64,000 nucleotides of DNA from JBDHWI01 sp964590135. GTDB lineage: Bacteria; Chloroflexota; Anaerolineae; J036; Brachytrichaceae. The stretch is taken from positions 85,868 to 149,867 of the forward strand of contig CAZPVX010000006.1 in NCBI GenBank assembly GCA_964590135.1. The letters run 5' to 3'. Each line of letters begins with the position of its first letter. Positions within the stretch are counted from its first letter, which is position 1. This document shows positions 24,806 to 33,055 of this stretch, piece by piece. A program made the translations under genes and the position numbers. The notes beneath the pieces were generated by a model, which was not told the DNA's origin, searched no databases, and saw only the letters and a program-made list of their open reading frames with translations.

Positions 24806-25810
24806 ATGGCCCGCAAAACACAACCAAAATCAACGACGATCATCGGTGACGCGCTGCCCAACATGCCGTGGCAGGCGCGACCCAAAGGCAACAGCGAGGT
24901 GGTATGGCGCTACAGTGCAAACCCGATCATCCCGCGCGATGCGATTCCCACCTCAAACAGCATCTTCAACAGTGCAGTCGTGCCGTACAAGGGCGCATTC
25001 GCCGGCGTTTTCCGCTGCGATGACAAGGCGCGCCAGATGGACATCAACGCTGGCTTCAGCAAAGACGGCATCAAGTGGAAGATCAACCACAAAACGATCG
25101 AGATGATCGGCGACGACCCCGAAGTGACGCGCATGCAATATCGCTATGACCCGCGCGTGTGCTGGATCGAAGACCGCTACTATGTGAGTTGGTGCAATGG
25201 CTATCACGGCCCGACGATCGGCCTGGCCTACACGCACGATTTCGAGAAGTTCTATCAGTTGGAGAACGCCTTCCTGCCATTCAACCGCAACGGCGTGTTG
25301 TTCCCGCGCAAGATCAAAGGCAACTTCGCGATGGTCAGCCGGCCCAGCGACAACGGCCACACGCCCTTCGGCGACATCTACTACAGCGAAAGCCCAGACA
25401 TGACCTACTGGGGCAAGCACCGCTTCGTGATGGGCAAGTCGGAAGGCTGGCAAAGCACGAAGATCGGCGCCGGCCCCACTCCCATCGAAACGAAGGAAGG
25501 CTGGCTGCTGTTCTATCACGGCGTGTTGACCTCGTGCAACGGCTTCGTCTACAGTTTCGGCGCGGCGCTGCTCGATCTCGACCAGCCGTGGAAGGTGATG
25601 TATCGCACGCGGCCCTATCTGCTCTCGCCGCAGACGCTGTATGAGTGCGTCGGCGATGTGCCAAATGTGGCCTTCCCCTGCGCTGCGCTGACTGACGCGC
25701 CAACCGGCCGCATCGCGATCTACTACGGCTGCGCCGACACCGTCACCGGTCTCGCCTTTTGTCAGGTGGATGAGGTGATCGACTTTTTGAAGGCGAACTC
25801 AGCCGTATAG
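24806..25810 (+). CDS. GH130 glycoside phosphorylase (beta-mannoside type)
   Basis: Five-bladed propeller enzyme of 334 residues, glycoside hydrolase family 130. These phosphorolyse beta-linked manno-oligosaccharides (some act on beta-1,2-mannosides), releasing mannose 1-phosphate. Family features: NPIIPRDAIPTSNSIFNSAV, YDPRVCWIEDRYYVSW with the catalytic Asp region, FPRKIKGNFAMVSRPSD, GAGPTPIETKEGWLLFYHGV and YYGCADTVTGLAFCQVDEV. No signal peptide, so cytoplasmic. The GH5 gene follows 115 bp downstream, giving a small mannan- or glucan-oligosaccharide set. Confidence 0.92.
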   Translation: MARKTQPKSTTIIGDALPNMPWQARPKGNSEVVWRYSANPIIPRDAIPTSNSIFNSAVVPYKGAFAGVFRCDDKARQMDINAGFSKDGIKWKINHKTIEMIGDDPEVTRMQYRYDPRVCWIEDRYYVSWCNGYHGPTIGLAYTHDFEKFYQLENAFLPFNRNGVLFPRKIKGNFAMVSRPSDNGHTPFGDIYYSESPDMTYWGKHRFVMGKSEGWQSTKIGAGPTPIETKEGWLLFYHGVLTSCNGFVYSFGAALLDLDQPWKVMYRTRPYLLSPQTLYECVGDVPNVAFPCAALTDAPTGRIAIYYGCADTVTGLAFCQVDEVIDFLKANSAV

Positions 25811-25831
25811 CGACATTCATTTCAAACGCGC

Positions 25832-25890
25832 AGGACGCGAAGGCTGCCTACGATCGGGAAGCGCAACTTTTCATCGAGCCTTCGCGTCCT
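25832..25890. repeat. inverted repeat between GH130 and GH5 genes
   Basis: Perfect 14-bp arms AGGACGCGAAGGCT (25832-25845) and AGCCTTCGCGTCCT (25877-25890) with a 31-nt loop. No T-run. It is similar in style to the palindromes at 2626-2693 and 39402-39439. Confidence 0.75.
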
Positions 25891-25925
25891 TCAAGCTGCT
25901 CGCATCGACTTGTCAGCCTCTTGAC

Positions 25926-26921
25926 ATGCCTCACTACGGATTCAACTTCCTGTGGATGTTCTCGAAGGATTGGGCCGGCGCGCCGGCGGATGCAGATCTG
26001 CCGGCGCTCGACTTCCTCGCCAAACACGGCTTCGACTTCGTGCGCATCCCCACCGACTACCGGCTGTGGACGAAGGATTTCGATTACTTCCATCCTGATG
26101 AGCGCGTCTTTGAAAAGATCGATGCGTATCTCGAAGCGTGCCGGCAACGCAACATCCACTTGTGCCTGAATATCCATCGCGCGCCCGGCTATTGCATCAA
26201 CCGCAACGATCTTGAAAGGCACAACCTGTGGCTGGACAGAGAGGCGCAGGATGCGTTTGTGTTTTTGTGGGAGACATTTGCACGACGCTATCAGGGCGTG
26301 CCGAGCCGGCACCTCAGCTTCGACCTGGTGAATGAGCCGCCGAACATTGGGCAATACGGCATGACGCGCGAGAGACACGCCGGCGTAGTGCGTCGCACAG
26401 TGGCCGCAATCCGCGCCATCGACCCGCAGCGCGAGATTGAGATCGATGGGCTGGGTGGCGGCAACTTCGCCATGCCGGAGTTGGCCGACCTTGATGTGAT
26501 CCAAAGCACGCGCGGTTACCAGCCGATGCCGATCAGCCATCACAAAGCCGAATGGTGGTCGGGCTGGCAGGACGCGCCGGCGCCGCTATGGCCGGGAGTC
26601 GAATTTACCGGCCACATCTGGGACAAGGAAACACTGCGCAAGTTCTACCAACCCTGGCGCGATCTGGAGGCGCTGGGCGCGCGGGTGCACGTCGGCGAGT
26701 TCGGTTGCTTCAATCGCACACCCAATGACATCGCGCTGCGTTGGTTCACCGACTTGTTCAGCCTGTTCCACGAATTTGGCTGGGGCTATTCGCTGTGGGA
26801 GTTTAAGGGCGCGTTCGGCATCATCGATCATGGTCGCACAGATGCACGCTTCGAAAATATCGACGGCTTCAACGTCGACCGCGACCTTTTCGACTTGATG
26901 TTGAACAGTCGTATAAATTGA
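25926..26921 (+). CDS. GH5-family glycoside hydrolase, cytoplasmic
   Basis: TIM-barrel glycosidase of 331 residues, family GH5-like (clan A). Visible: YGFNFLWMFSK, FDFVRIPTDYRLW, NIHLCLNIHRAPGYC, LSFDLVNEPPNIG (acid/base Glu), HVGEFGCFNRTP (nucleophile Glu) and YSLWEFKGAFGIID. It hydrolyses beta-glucosidic or beta-mannosidic oligosaccharides; no signal peptide, so it probably acts on imported oligosaccharides together with the GH130 enzyme upstream. Exact substrate not determinable from sequence. Confidence 0.9.
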   Translation: MPHYGFNFLWMFSKDWAGAPADADLPALDFLAKHGFDFVRIPTDYRLWTKDFDYFHPDERVFEKIDAYLEACRQRNIHLCLNIHRAPGYCINRNDLERHNLWLDREAQDAFVFLWETFARRYQGVPSRHLSFDLVNEPPNIGQYGMTRERHAGVVRRTVAAIRAIDPQREIEIDGLGGGNFAMPELADLDVIQSTRGYQPMPISHHKAEWWSGWQDAPAPLWPGVEFTGHIWDKETLRKFYQPWRDLEALGARVHVGEFGCFNRTPNDIALRWFTDLFSLFHEFGWGYSLWEFKGAFGIIDHGRTDARFENIDGFNVDRDLFDLMLNSRIN

Positions 26922-27001
26922 GCGATCGGATATGCCCTGATCGTTGCCAAATTCGTTTATGAATCGCTCACCTTGCTGCGTTATGGTCGGACACAACGCA
27001 T

Positions 27002-27577
27002 ATGAACCAGAATAACCCCGCAACGCCCACCGCCACGCCGGCAGCGGAGACGCCTTTCGACTGCCCAGGCAATTACATCGCGCCCATTCCATCCACCTTG
27101 CGCTGTTCCAAATGCAATCGCGTGCTGGCGGTGAAGGACGCGGTGCGCACGCCGACCGGTCACGTCTGCCCGTACTACGTCAAATCTCGCGTGGCGACGT
27201 TTTACAACGCGCAGCCGCAGCATTACATCGTGGCCGCACTGATCGCATTTGTATTGGGCATCGGCGTCGGCATTGCGCTGCAACTGATCGGTCGCATCGG
27301 CTTCTTTGCGCTCATCCTGACGATCCTTGTTGGGCCGGCAGCCGGCGGGCTGGTGGCCGAGGCGGTGCGCCGCGCGCTGAAAGCGATGGGCAACGCGCGC
27401 GGGCAATACATCTGGCTGACGGCAGCCATCGCGATGGCTGTCGGCGCAGCATTCTTCACGGTGTTGCCGCCGCTGTTTGCGTTGCTCGCTGGCTCACCCG
27501 GGTTCATCTTCGCGCTCATCCCGCTCGCCGGCCTGGTCATGGCTGTCGGCGCGCTGGTGGCGCGGATGCGCTATTGA
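27002..27577 (+). CDS. zinc-ribbon membrane protein, hypothetical
   Basis: Protein of 191 residues. After a Pro/Thr/Ala-rich start comes a Cys cluster (FDCPGNYIAPIPSTLRCSKCNRVL...GHVCPYY) consistent with a small zinc ribbon, then four hydrophobic segments (IVAALIAFVLGIGVGIALQL, ALILTILVGPAAGGLVA, WLTAAIAMAVGAAFFTV and FALIPLAGLVMAVGALVA). No known function; small zinc-ribbon/TM proteins of this kind occur widely in Chloroflexota and related groups. Confidence 0.7.
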   Translation: MNQNNPATPTATPAAETPFDCPGNYIAPIPSTLRCSKCNRVLAVKDAVRTPTGHVCPYYVKSRVATFYNAQPQHYIVAALIAFVLGIGVGIALQLIGRIGFFALILTILVGPAAGGLVAEAVRRALKAMGNARGQYIWLTAAIAMAVGAAFFTVLPPLFALLAGSPGFIFALIPLAGLVMAVGALVARMRY

Positions 27578-27664
27578 GCTTGCGCGCCTGTCATCGCTCA
27601 TTGCACAACTGCGCAGCACAGTAACGATGAACGGTGAATGGATGCGTTTCGCCACTTGATTTCG

Positions 27665-28639
27665 TCAGCCTGACAACTCATCTTCGATATGCGCGCGGAT
27701 GACGTCGGCGAAGTTGACATCAGCGCGCATGCCGAGCGATTTGCCAAGATCTGCCGTGAACGCCGGCGGCCAGCCGAGCATGAGCTTTTCGATGAAGGGG
27801 TCGCGTTCGAACTTTACGCGCGCAGCGGCCTCATCGCCGGCCACCTCGCGCAGCGCTTCCACCATCCCGCCCACGCTCACCGTCATACCCGGCACGTTGA
27901 TCGAGCGGGTGTGGCTGAAGCGCGACGCCGGCAACTCATGCCCGACGATCAGATTTGCAATCGCCCTGCGCGGCGAAAGCAACCACGCGCGCAGATCGGG
28001 CTGCACCGGACAGATGGCATCCGCCCCGCTCAGCGGCTCGCGGATGATGCCGCTGAGGAAGCTCGACGCGGCGCGATTGGGCCTGCCGGGCCGCACGCTG
28101 ATGGTGGGCAGGCGCAGCGCGCGCCCATCCATGAAGCCTTTGCGCGTCATGTCGTTCAAAAGAAACTCGCCAATGGCTTTCTGCGCGCCGTAGCTATTTT
28201 GCGGGGTTAACGCCTGATCGTCCGGCACAGGTTCGGGCAGGGGGCCACCGAACACTGCCAGCGAACTGGTGAACACGATTTTCGGTGGCGCCGGCAAATG
28301 CCGGGCAGCCTCGAACAGTGCGCGCGTGCCATCCACATTGACCCGCATGCCGATGTCGAAGTTCTGCTCGGCTTCGCCACTGACCACCGCAGCGAAGTGG
28401 AAGATGCTGTCGGTGTCGTTGCCCAACGCGCGCTGTATATCAGCCGGGTCGGCGATATCGCCGGCCATCGCCCAAACCCGTGGATCGACGATGCGATTGG
28501 CCTCAACCACATCGAACAGCCGGATGCTTGTGATCTCGCGCTCATGCCCCTGCGCATCGGTCAGCGCACCGCGCTTCAGCAACGCCGCGCATAGTTTTGT
28601 TCCCAGAAAGCCGGCCCCGCCAGTGATGAGGATATTCAT
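27665..28639 (-). CDS. denD: D-erythronate dehydrogenase-type SDR
   Basis: Extended SDR of 324 residues. Glycine motif ITGGAGFLGTKL, acidic SIRLFDVVE, FHFAAVVSGEAEQNFDIGM, TSSLAVFGGPLP, catalytic SYGAQKA and the substrate-side VRPGRPNRAASSF with FLSGIIREPL. This last set matches DenD-type enzymes that oxidise D-erythronate or related tetronates at C2 with NAD+. The start at MNILITGGAG was chosen because the longer frame adds non-homologous residues. A TACACT box lies 8 nt upstream. The partner genes of the tetronate pathway (DtnK, OtnC-like) are not nearby, so the substrate stays provisional. Confidence 0.85.
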   Translation of the reverse strand: MNILITGGAGFLGTKLCAALLKRGALTDAQGHEREITSIRLFDVVEANRIVDPRVWAMAGDIADPADIQRALGNDTDSIFHFAAVVSGEAEQNFDIGMRVNVDGTRALFEAARHLPAPPKIVFTSSLAVFGGPLPEPVPDDQALTPQNSYGAQKAIGEFLLNDMTRKGFMDGRALRLPTISVRPGRPNRAASSFLSGIIREPLSGADAICPVQPDLRAWLLSPRRAIANLIVGHELPASRFSHTRSINVPGMTVSVGGMVEALREVAGDEAAARVKFERDPFIEKLMLGWPPAFTADLGKSLGMRADVNFADVIRAHIEDELSG

Positions 28640-28647
28640 GCTGAGGG

Positions 28648-28653
28648 AGTGTA
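28648..28653 (-). promoter_or_regulatory. candidate -10 box of denD (leaderless)
   Basis: TACACT followed by CCCTC, with 8 nt to the ATG on the minus strand. The TATACTCCCTC form of this element recurs at 48903-48913 and 54041-54051. Confidence 0.5.
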
Positions 28654-28798
28654 GACCCACTCGCAAGTCGATCCTGGATGGCAGATTCGAGACGTGCATC
28701 CAGAATCAGCAGGCTGCAATTCAAAATCTCTCATATTCCATTCACAACCCACTCACGACCCTTTCTGATACTCAGCCGCAGTAGCACGGAGCTTGAAG

Positions 28799-29494
28799 AT
28801 GGCAGTCACCACGTTGCTCGTCGTCGACGACGATCCCAAAGCCACCGACATGCTGCGCCGCACGCTGATCTATGAAGGTTTCCGCGTGATCACCGCGGCG
28901 AACGGCGTGGATGCGCTGGCGGCTGCGCGTGACCGACAACCAGCACTGATGATCCTCGATTGGAACATGCCAATCATGGATGGGCCGGCCACCTTGCGCC
29001 GGCTGCGCGAAGAAAATGGCATCCCAGTGCTGATGCTCACTGGCCGCGATGCGCTTGCCGACAAAGTCGGCGCGTTGGAGATGGGCGCAGATGATTACCT
29101 CGTCAAGCCATTTTCGCCGGAGGAGTTGATTGCGCGCGTGCGGGCGCTGTTGCGGCGCGCCTCGCAGGATAATGCCGGCATCTCACTGGAAATTGGCAAC
29201 TTGACCTTTGATCCGAAGCTGCGCGAGGTGACGCGCGCCGGCCGGCGCATCAGCCTTTCGCCGCGCGAGCATGATCTGATGGTGTATTTCATGCAGCGCC
29301 CCTGTCTGGTGCTGAAGCGCGAGCAACTGCTGCGCGACGTGTGGGGCTATGACTTCGGCGGAGACGATGGCGTGCTGGATGTCTACATTGGCTACCTGCG
29401 CGCCAAGCTCGAGGCTGCCGGCGAGCCGCGTATCATCCACACCGTGCGTCACGTCGGCTACGTCTTGAAAATGCCGGATGATTCTGTCATGTAG
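28799..29494 (+). CDS. OmpR/PhoB-family response regulator
   Basis: Two-component transcription factor of 231 residues. Receiver domain LLVVDDDPKA with phospho-acceptor Asp54 in MILDWNMPIMDG, switch Thr in LMLTGRDA and Lys in YLVKPFSPEELI; winged-helix C-terminus LSPREHDLMVYFM...WGYDFGGDDGVLDVYIGYLR. GGAG at 28788-28791 supports the ATG at 28799; an in-frame TTG two codons earlier is less likely. The kinase follows 24 bp later, so the pair forms one operon. Confidence 0.93.
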   Translation: MAVTTLLVVDDDPKATDMLRRTLIYEGFRVITAANGVDALAAARDRQPALMILDWNMPIMDGPATLRRLREENGIPVLMLTGRDALADKVGALEMGADDYLVKPFSPEELIARVRALLRRASQDNAGISLEIGNLTFDPKLREVTRAGRRISLSPREHDLMVYFMQRPCLVLKREQLLRDVWGYDFGGDDGVLDVYIGYLRAKLEAAGEPRIIHTVRHVGYVLKMPDDSVM

Positions 29495-29518
29495 CCAGCA
29501 TGCGTTATTGCTAAAAGC

Positions 29519-30910
29519 ATGTCCATGCGATTGCGTTTGGCCCTCTTGTTCAGCCTGGTGCTGATCGTCGCCCTCGCCGGCTTCGGCCTGGGGGCGCATG
29601 TGGCTGTGCAGCGCATGACGCGCGAAGCGACGGCGCGTGAGCTAGAGGCGCAGGCGCAGCAACTCATCTCAGCCAACCCTCTGCAAACCACGGACGTCCG
29701 ACCGCGCACGATCAACGATGACAACGCAGCCACGCTGGTGCGCCTGCAAACCTTCATCCCTGGTTGCCCCATCGAAGACGAAGAAACCCTGATCGAGCGC
29801 TACGCTCTCGACGGCCGCATGTTGCCAATCAGCAGCGCCGGCATCCTCGCGGTGCAGGCGGGTCAATCATGGCTGGAGATGGCCAGCATCCTCAACAATC
29901 CACACCTGATCTTCAGCCAGCCCATCCTTGAGAACGAGCGATTGGTCGGGGTGGCGCAGGTGGCGAAGCCAATCGGCGATCAAGAGCGCATGTTGGTTGC
30001 GCTGCGAGATGGATTGGTGTTTGGCGGCGGCGCAGCCATCGTGATGATCTTTGGGTTGATGTGGGTGCTGGCCGGCGCAGCGCTGCGCCCGATCAAACGG
30101 CTGGCGTCCGAAGCGCAGACGATCACTTCGCGCAAGGACTTTTCGCGCCGGCTCGACAACCCCATCAGCGACGACGAGTTGGGGCGCATGGTCGGCGCGC
30201 TCAATACAATGCTGGCAGAATTGCACACTGCCTATCAACAGACAGAGACACAGCGCGATTTTGTGGCTGACGTGTCACATGAGTTGCGCGCTCCGCTCAC
30301 CACCGTGCGCGGCAACCTCGCGCTGCTGCAGCGCGATCCGCCCATGGATGCAGCCGAGCACCGCATCGTGCTGCGCGATGCGGTCGATGAGATCGAGCGC
30401 ATGACGCGGCTGGTGAATGAGTTGCTGCTGTTGGCGCGCACAAACTCCTCGCAGCCGATGCGCCTGATGGCAGTGGATGTGCCTGCGCTTGCATCGAGTG
30501 CGCGACGCAAAGCGATGGCATTGGCGCGCGGCCGGCCGATCGCCCTGCAAACCGCGCGCGACGATATTTTCGCGCTGGCCAACCCCGATGCGCTGAGCCA
30601 GATATTGCTGATTTTGCTGGATAACGCGACCAAATTCACGCCGGCGCAAGGCCGCGTGTGGCTCAGCGTAGACGCCGACGATCAGCGCGTCAGCATCAGC
30701 GTGCACGACAGCGGCGCCGGCATTCCACTCGAAGCCCAACCGCATATCTTCGAGCGCTTCTATCGCGCCGACGCTTCCCATCCTGGCAACGGACTTGGCC
30801 TCACCATCGCACACGGGTTGGCGCGCGCCCAGGCTGGCGAAATCACTGTGCGCAGTGTGCCCGGTCAGGGCAGCGTGTTCACTGTGTCACTGCCGGTCGC
30901 TGACGTGTAA
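29519..30910 (+). CDS. membrane sensor histidine kinase
   Basis: Sensor kinase of 463 residues partnering the upstream regulator. TM1 LRLALLFSLVLIVALAGFGL, an extracytoplasmic sensor region of ~130 residues, TM2 GGGAAIVMIFGLMWVLAGAA, HAMP-like LRPIKRLASEAQTITSRKDF, phospho-acceptor ADVSHELRAPLTTV, and a HATPase with N-box LLDNATKFTPAQG, G1 SVHDSGAGIP and G2 GNGLGLTIAHGLA. The periplasmic domain is not recognisable, so the signal is unknown. Confidence 0.93.
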   Translation: MSMRLRLALLFSLVLIVALAGFGLGAHVAVQRMTREATARELEAQAQQLISANPLQTTDVRPRTINDDNAATLVRLQTFIPGCPIEDEETLIERYALDGRMLPISSAGILAVQAGQSWLEMASILNNPHLIFSQPILENERLVGVAQVAKPIGDQERMLVALRDGLVFGGGAAIVMIFGLMWVLAGAALRPIKRLASEAQTITSRKDFSRRLDNPISDDELGRMVGALNTMLAELHTAYQQTETQRDFVADVSHELRAPLTTVRGNLALLQRDPPMDAAEHRIVLRDAVDEIERMTRLVNELLLLARTNSSQPMRLMAVDVPALASSARRKAMALARGRPIALQTARDDIFALANPDALSQILLILLDNATKFTPAQGRVWLSVDADDQRVSISVHDSGAGIPLEAQPHIFERFYRADASHPGNGLGLTIAHGLARAQAGEITVRSVPGQGSVFTVSLPVADV

Positions 30911-30954
30911 GGTCGACTCAGGATATTCGTGCTGCTTGGCTGGCAGCGCCCCGT

Positions 30955-32076
30955 TCAGCTTTGCAGTTCCGTCTCGTTGCGGCTCTTCGTTGAAGGCAAA
31001 TCCAGCATCGACAAGCGGTAGCCAAGATTTTTATCGCACAGCGCGAGCAAGTCTTTGGCGATTCCGTTGCGCGCAATCGTGATCTTCACGTTGTGGCCGG
31101 CAACTTGGCCCAGCTTCGCACTCGCCTGCTCCACGTCACACAGCGCACCCACGATCAACTCGCGCGGACATTCGCGCCCATAGTGCGCCAGCAGGAATGC
31201 AGTGACATCGCCGGCGAAAGGCAGCACACGCATGCCCAGCACCGCGCCGGCCTTGATGCGCAAAATGCCGGCGAATTCCGTCACGCCATCGAAGCAGATC
31301 ACATCCTGATCGTGCGCCACATCGCGCTCGACAATCTGCAACACCAGAGCGCGCTCCAGCACCTGCAACTGCTCCTTGATGCGGCTGGCGCGCTCGAATT
31401 CCAGCCGCTCAGCATGCATCAACATGCGCCGGCGCATCTCGTGCACCACGCTCATCGTTGGCCGCGTCAGAAACCGCTCTGCCCGCCGCACAGCCAGCAG
31501 GTAATCGGCCTGGGTGATGAGGTTCTCGCATGGCGCGCTGCACTTGTGCATGTGCAGCAACAGGCAGGCGCGGCGCGGCATGGGATTGCACTCGCGCAGC
31601 ATGAAGGCCTCATTGACGTATTCCATCAGCGTGTCGCGGAAGCGCCGGCTGGGGTATGGCCCGAACCTCCTCTCGACAGCATCATCACCCAGCCCATCCA
31701 GCGCCCGATTTGTGCGATGTTTCTTGAATGGCGCAAAGCGCGGGTAGTCCTCGTGCGTCTTGACGATGTAGTGATAGCCCTCATCTTCGGATTTGAGCAG
31801 CACGTTGAAGCGCGGGCGATACAGCTTGATCAGGTTGTTCTCTAGGATCAAACTTTCGATTTCATGGTTGACAAGGATCACCTCGATGTCGCATACCCGT
31901 TCGATCAGCCGGCGCGTGCGGCGGTGTTTGCGGCCATGCTGGAAATACGACGCCAGCCGCTTGCGCAACGCCTTCGCCTTGCCGACATAGATCACCTTGC
32001 CATTCATGTCCTTGAACAGATAGCAACCCGGCGTGAGCGGGTATTGGCGCGGGTGAAAGGTGAAATCGGCGGACAT
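30955..32076 (-). CDS. UvrC-like GIY-YIG protein lacking the RNase H-like nuclease domain
   Basis: Protein of 373 residues homologous to the N-terminal ~60% of UvrC (usually ~600). GIY-YIG nuclease domain: GCYLFKDMNG, IYVGKAKALRKRLASYF, ILENNLIKLYRPRFNV. Cys motif HKCSAPCENL, then a UVR-type helical hairpin FERASRIKEQLQVLERALV. It ends in the linker that in UvrC precedes the RNase H-like second nuclease domain and HhH tail. Full UvrC makes both incisions in nucleotide excision repair; this form could only make the 3' incision, like Cho in E. coli. The neighbouring 44 bp hold no remnant of the missing domain. Confidence 0.85.
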   Translation of the reverse strand: MSADFTFHPRQYPLTPGCYLFKDMNGKVIYVGKAKALRKRLASYFQHGRKHRRTRRLIERVCDIEVILVNHEIESLILENNLIKLYRPRFNVLLKSEDEGYHYIVKTHEDYPRFAPFKKHRTNRALDGLGDDAVERRFGPYPSRRFRDTLMEYVNEAFMLRECNPMPRRACLLLHMHKCSAPCENLITQADYLLAVRRAERFLTRPTMSVVHEMRRRMLMHAERLEFERASRIKEQLQVLERALVLQIVERDVAHDQDVICFDGVTEFAGILRIKAGAVLGMRVLPFAGDVTAFLLAHYGRECPRELIVGALCDVEQASAKLGQVAGHNVKITIARNGIAKDLLALCDKNLGYRLSMLDLPSTKSRNETELQS

Positions 32077-32166
32077 CGCTATTCGTCAAGAACAAATGAT
32101 CGACCATTGTGCAGGACTCGTCAATAGCGGACAAAACGCCGCCGCGTGCGTTACAGTTGACGCCTT

Positions 32167-33048
32167 GTGACACCAACTTCTGCTGCATCGAGCCAGCGGC
32201 TCGACGCCCTGCGCGATGGCGCGCTCATCGTGATCGGCTCAATCATCCAGGCGCTGTCGGTGGTGATGTTTCTCGCGCCGGCAGACCTCGCCCCCGGCGG
32301 CATCAGCGGCCTCGCGCTCATCCTCAACCGCGCCCTGCCCTTCACGCTCAGCATCGGTGTTTGGATCTGGGTCTTGAACGTGCCGCTGCTGGGGTTGGGC
32401 ATTCGCTATCTTGGCGGGTGGCGATTCCTCATTCGAACGATCGTCGTGGTGGCGCTGTATTCCGGCTTCACCGCGTTGTTTGAGCGCTTGGAGATTCAGC
32501 GCGTGACGAATGATGTGCTGCTGAACACCCTGTTCGGCGGGATCATCGGCGGCGTCGGCGCCGGCCTGGTCTTCCGCGCGCAGGCCACCACTGGCGGCAC
32601 CGACATTCTGGCGCTGCTGCTGGTGCGCCTGCGCAGTGTGCCCCTCAGCCAGAGCTACCTCATCACCGATGTCGCAGTGATCGTGCTCGCCGGCGTCACC
32701 TTCGGCTGGGAGAAAGCGCTCTACGCCATCATCGCGCTCTATGTCGGTGGCGTGGTTGCCGAGACGATCAGCGAGGGCGTGCATATCAGCCGCACTGCCA
32801 CCATCATCACCCAACAGCCCGACGCAGTGGCGCAAGCGGTGATGACCGTGATGGGGCGCGGCGTGACGCGCTGGGCCGGCACTGGCGCCTATACTGGCGC
32901 AGATCGACCCATCCTGTTCATCGTCATCAGCCGCGCCGAGACCGCCACGCTGAAATCCATCGTTGCAAAGGTCGATCCACATGCCTTCGTCGTCATCGGC
33001 CAGGCGCAGGAAGTGTATGGTGAAGGCTTCAGACGGTTCGAGCGTTGA
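32167..33048 (+). CDS. YitT/DUF2179 family membrane protein
   Basis: Protein of 293 residues with about five hydrophobic segments and a C-terminal soluble domain. GSIIQALSVVMFLAPADLAPGG, the GLVFRAQATTGGTDILALLL motif and the C-terminal ITQQPDAVAQAVMTVMGRGVT (DUF2179) define the YitT family. Exact role unknown. The start is GTG at 32167, and an upstream TACAGT may act as a -10. Divergent from the short uvrC-like gene. Confidence 0.88.
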   Translation: MTPTSAASSQRLDALRDGALIVIGSIIQALSVVMFLAPADLAPGGISGLALILNRALPFTLSIGVWIWVLNVPLLGLGIRYLGGWRFLIRTIVVVALYSGFTALFERLEIQRVTNDVLLNTLFGGIIGGVGAGLVFRAQATTGGTDILALLLVRLRSVPLSQSYLITDVAVIVLAGVTFGWEKALYAIIALYVGGVVAETISEGVHISRTATIITQQPDAVAQAVMTVMGRGVTRWAGTGAYTGADRPILFIVISRAETATLKSIVAKVDPHAFVVIGQAQEVYGEGFRRFER

Positions 33049-33055
33049 TGCAAAA

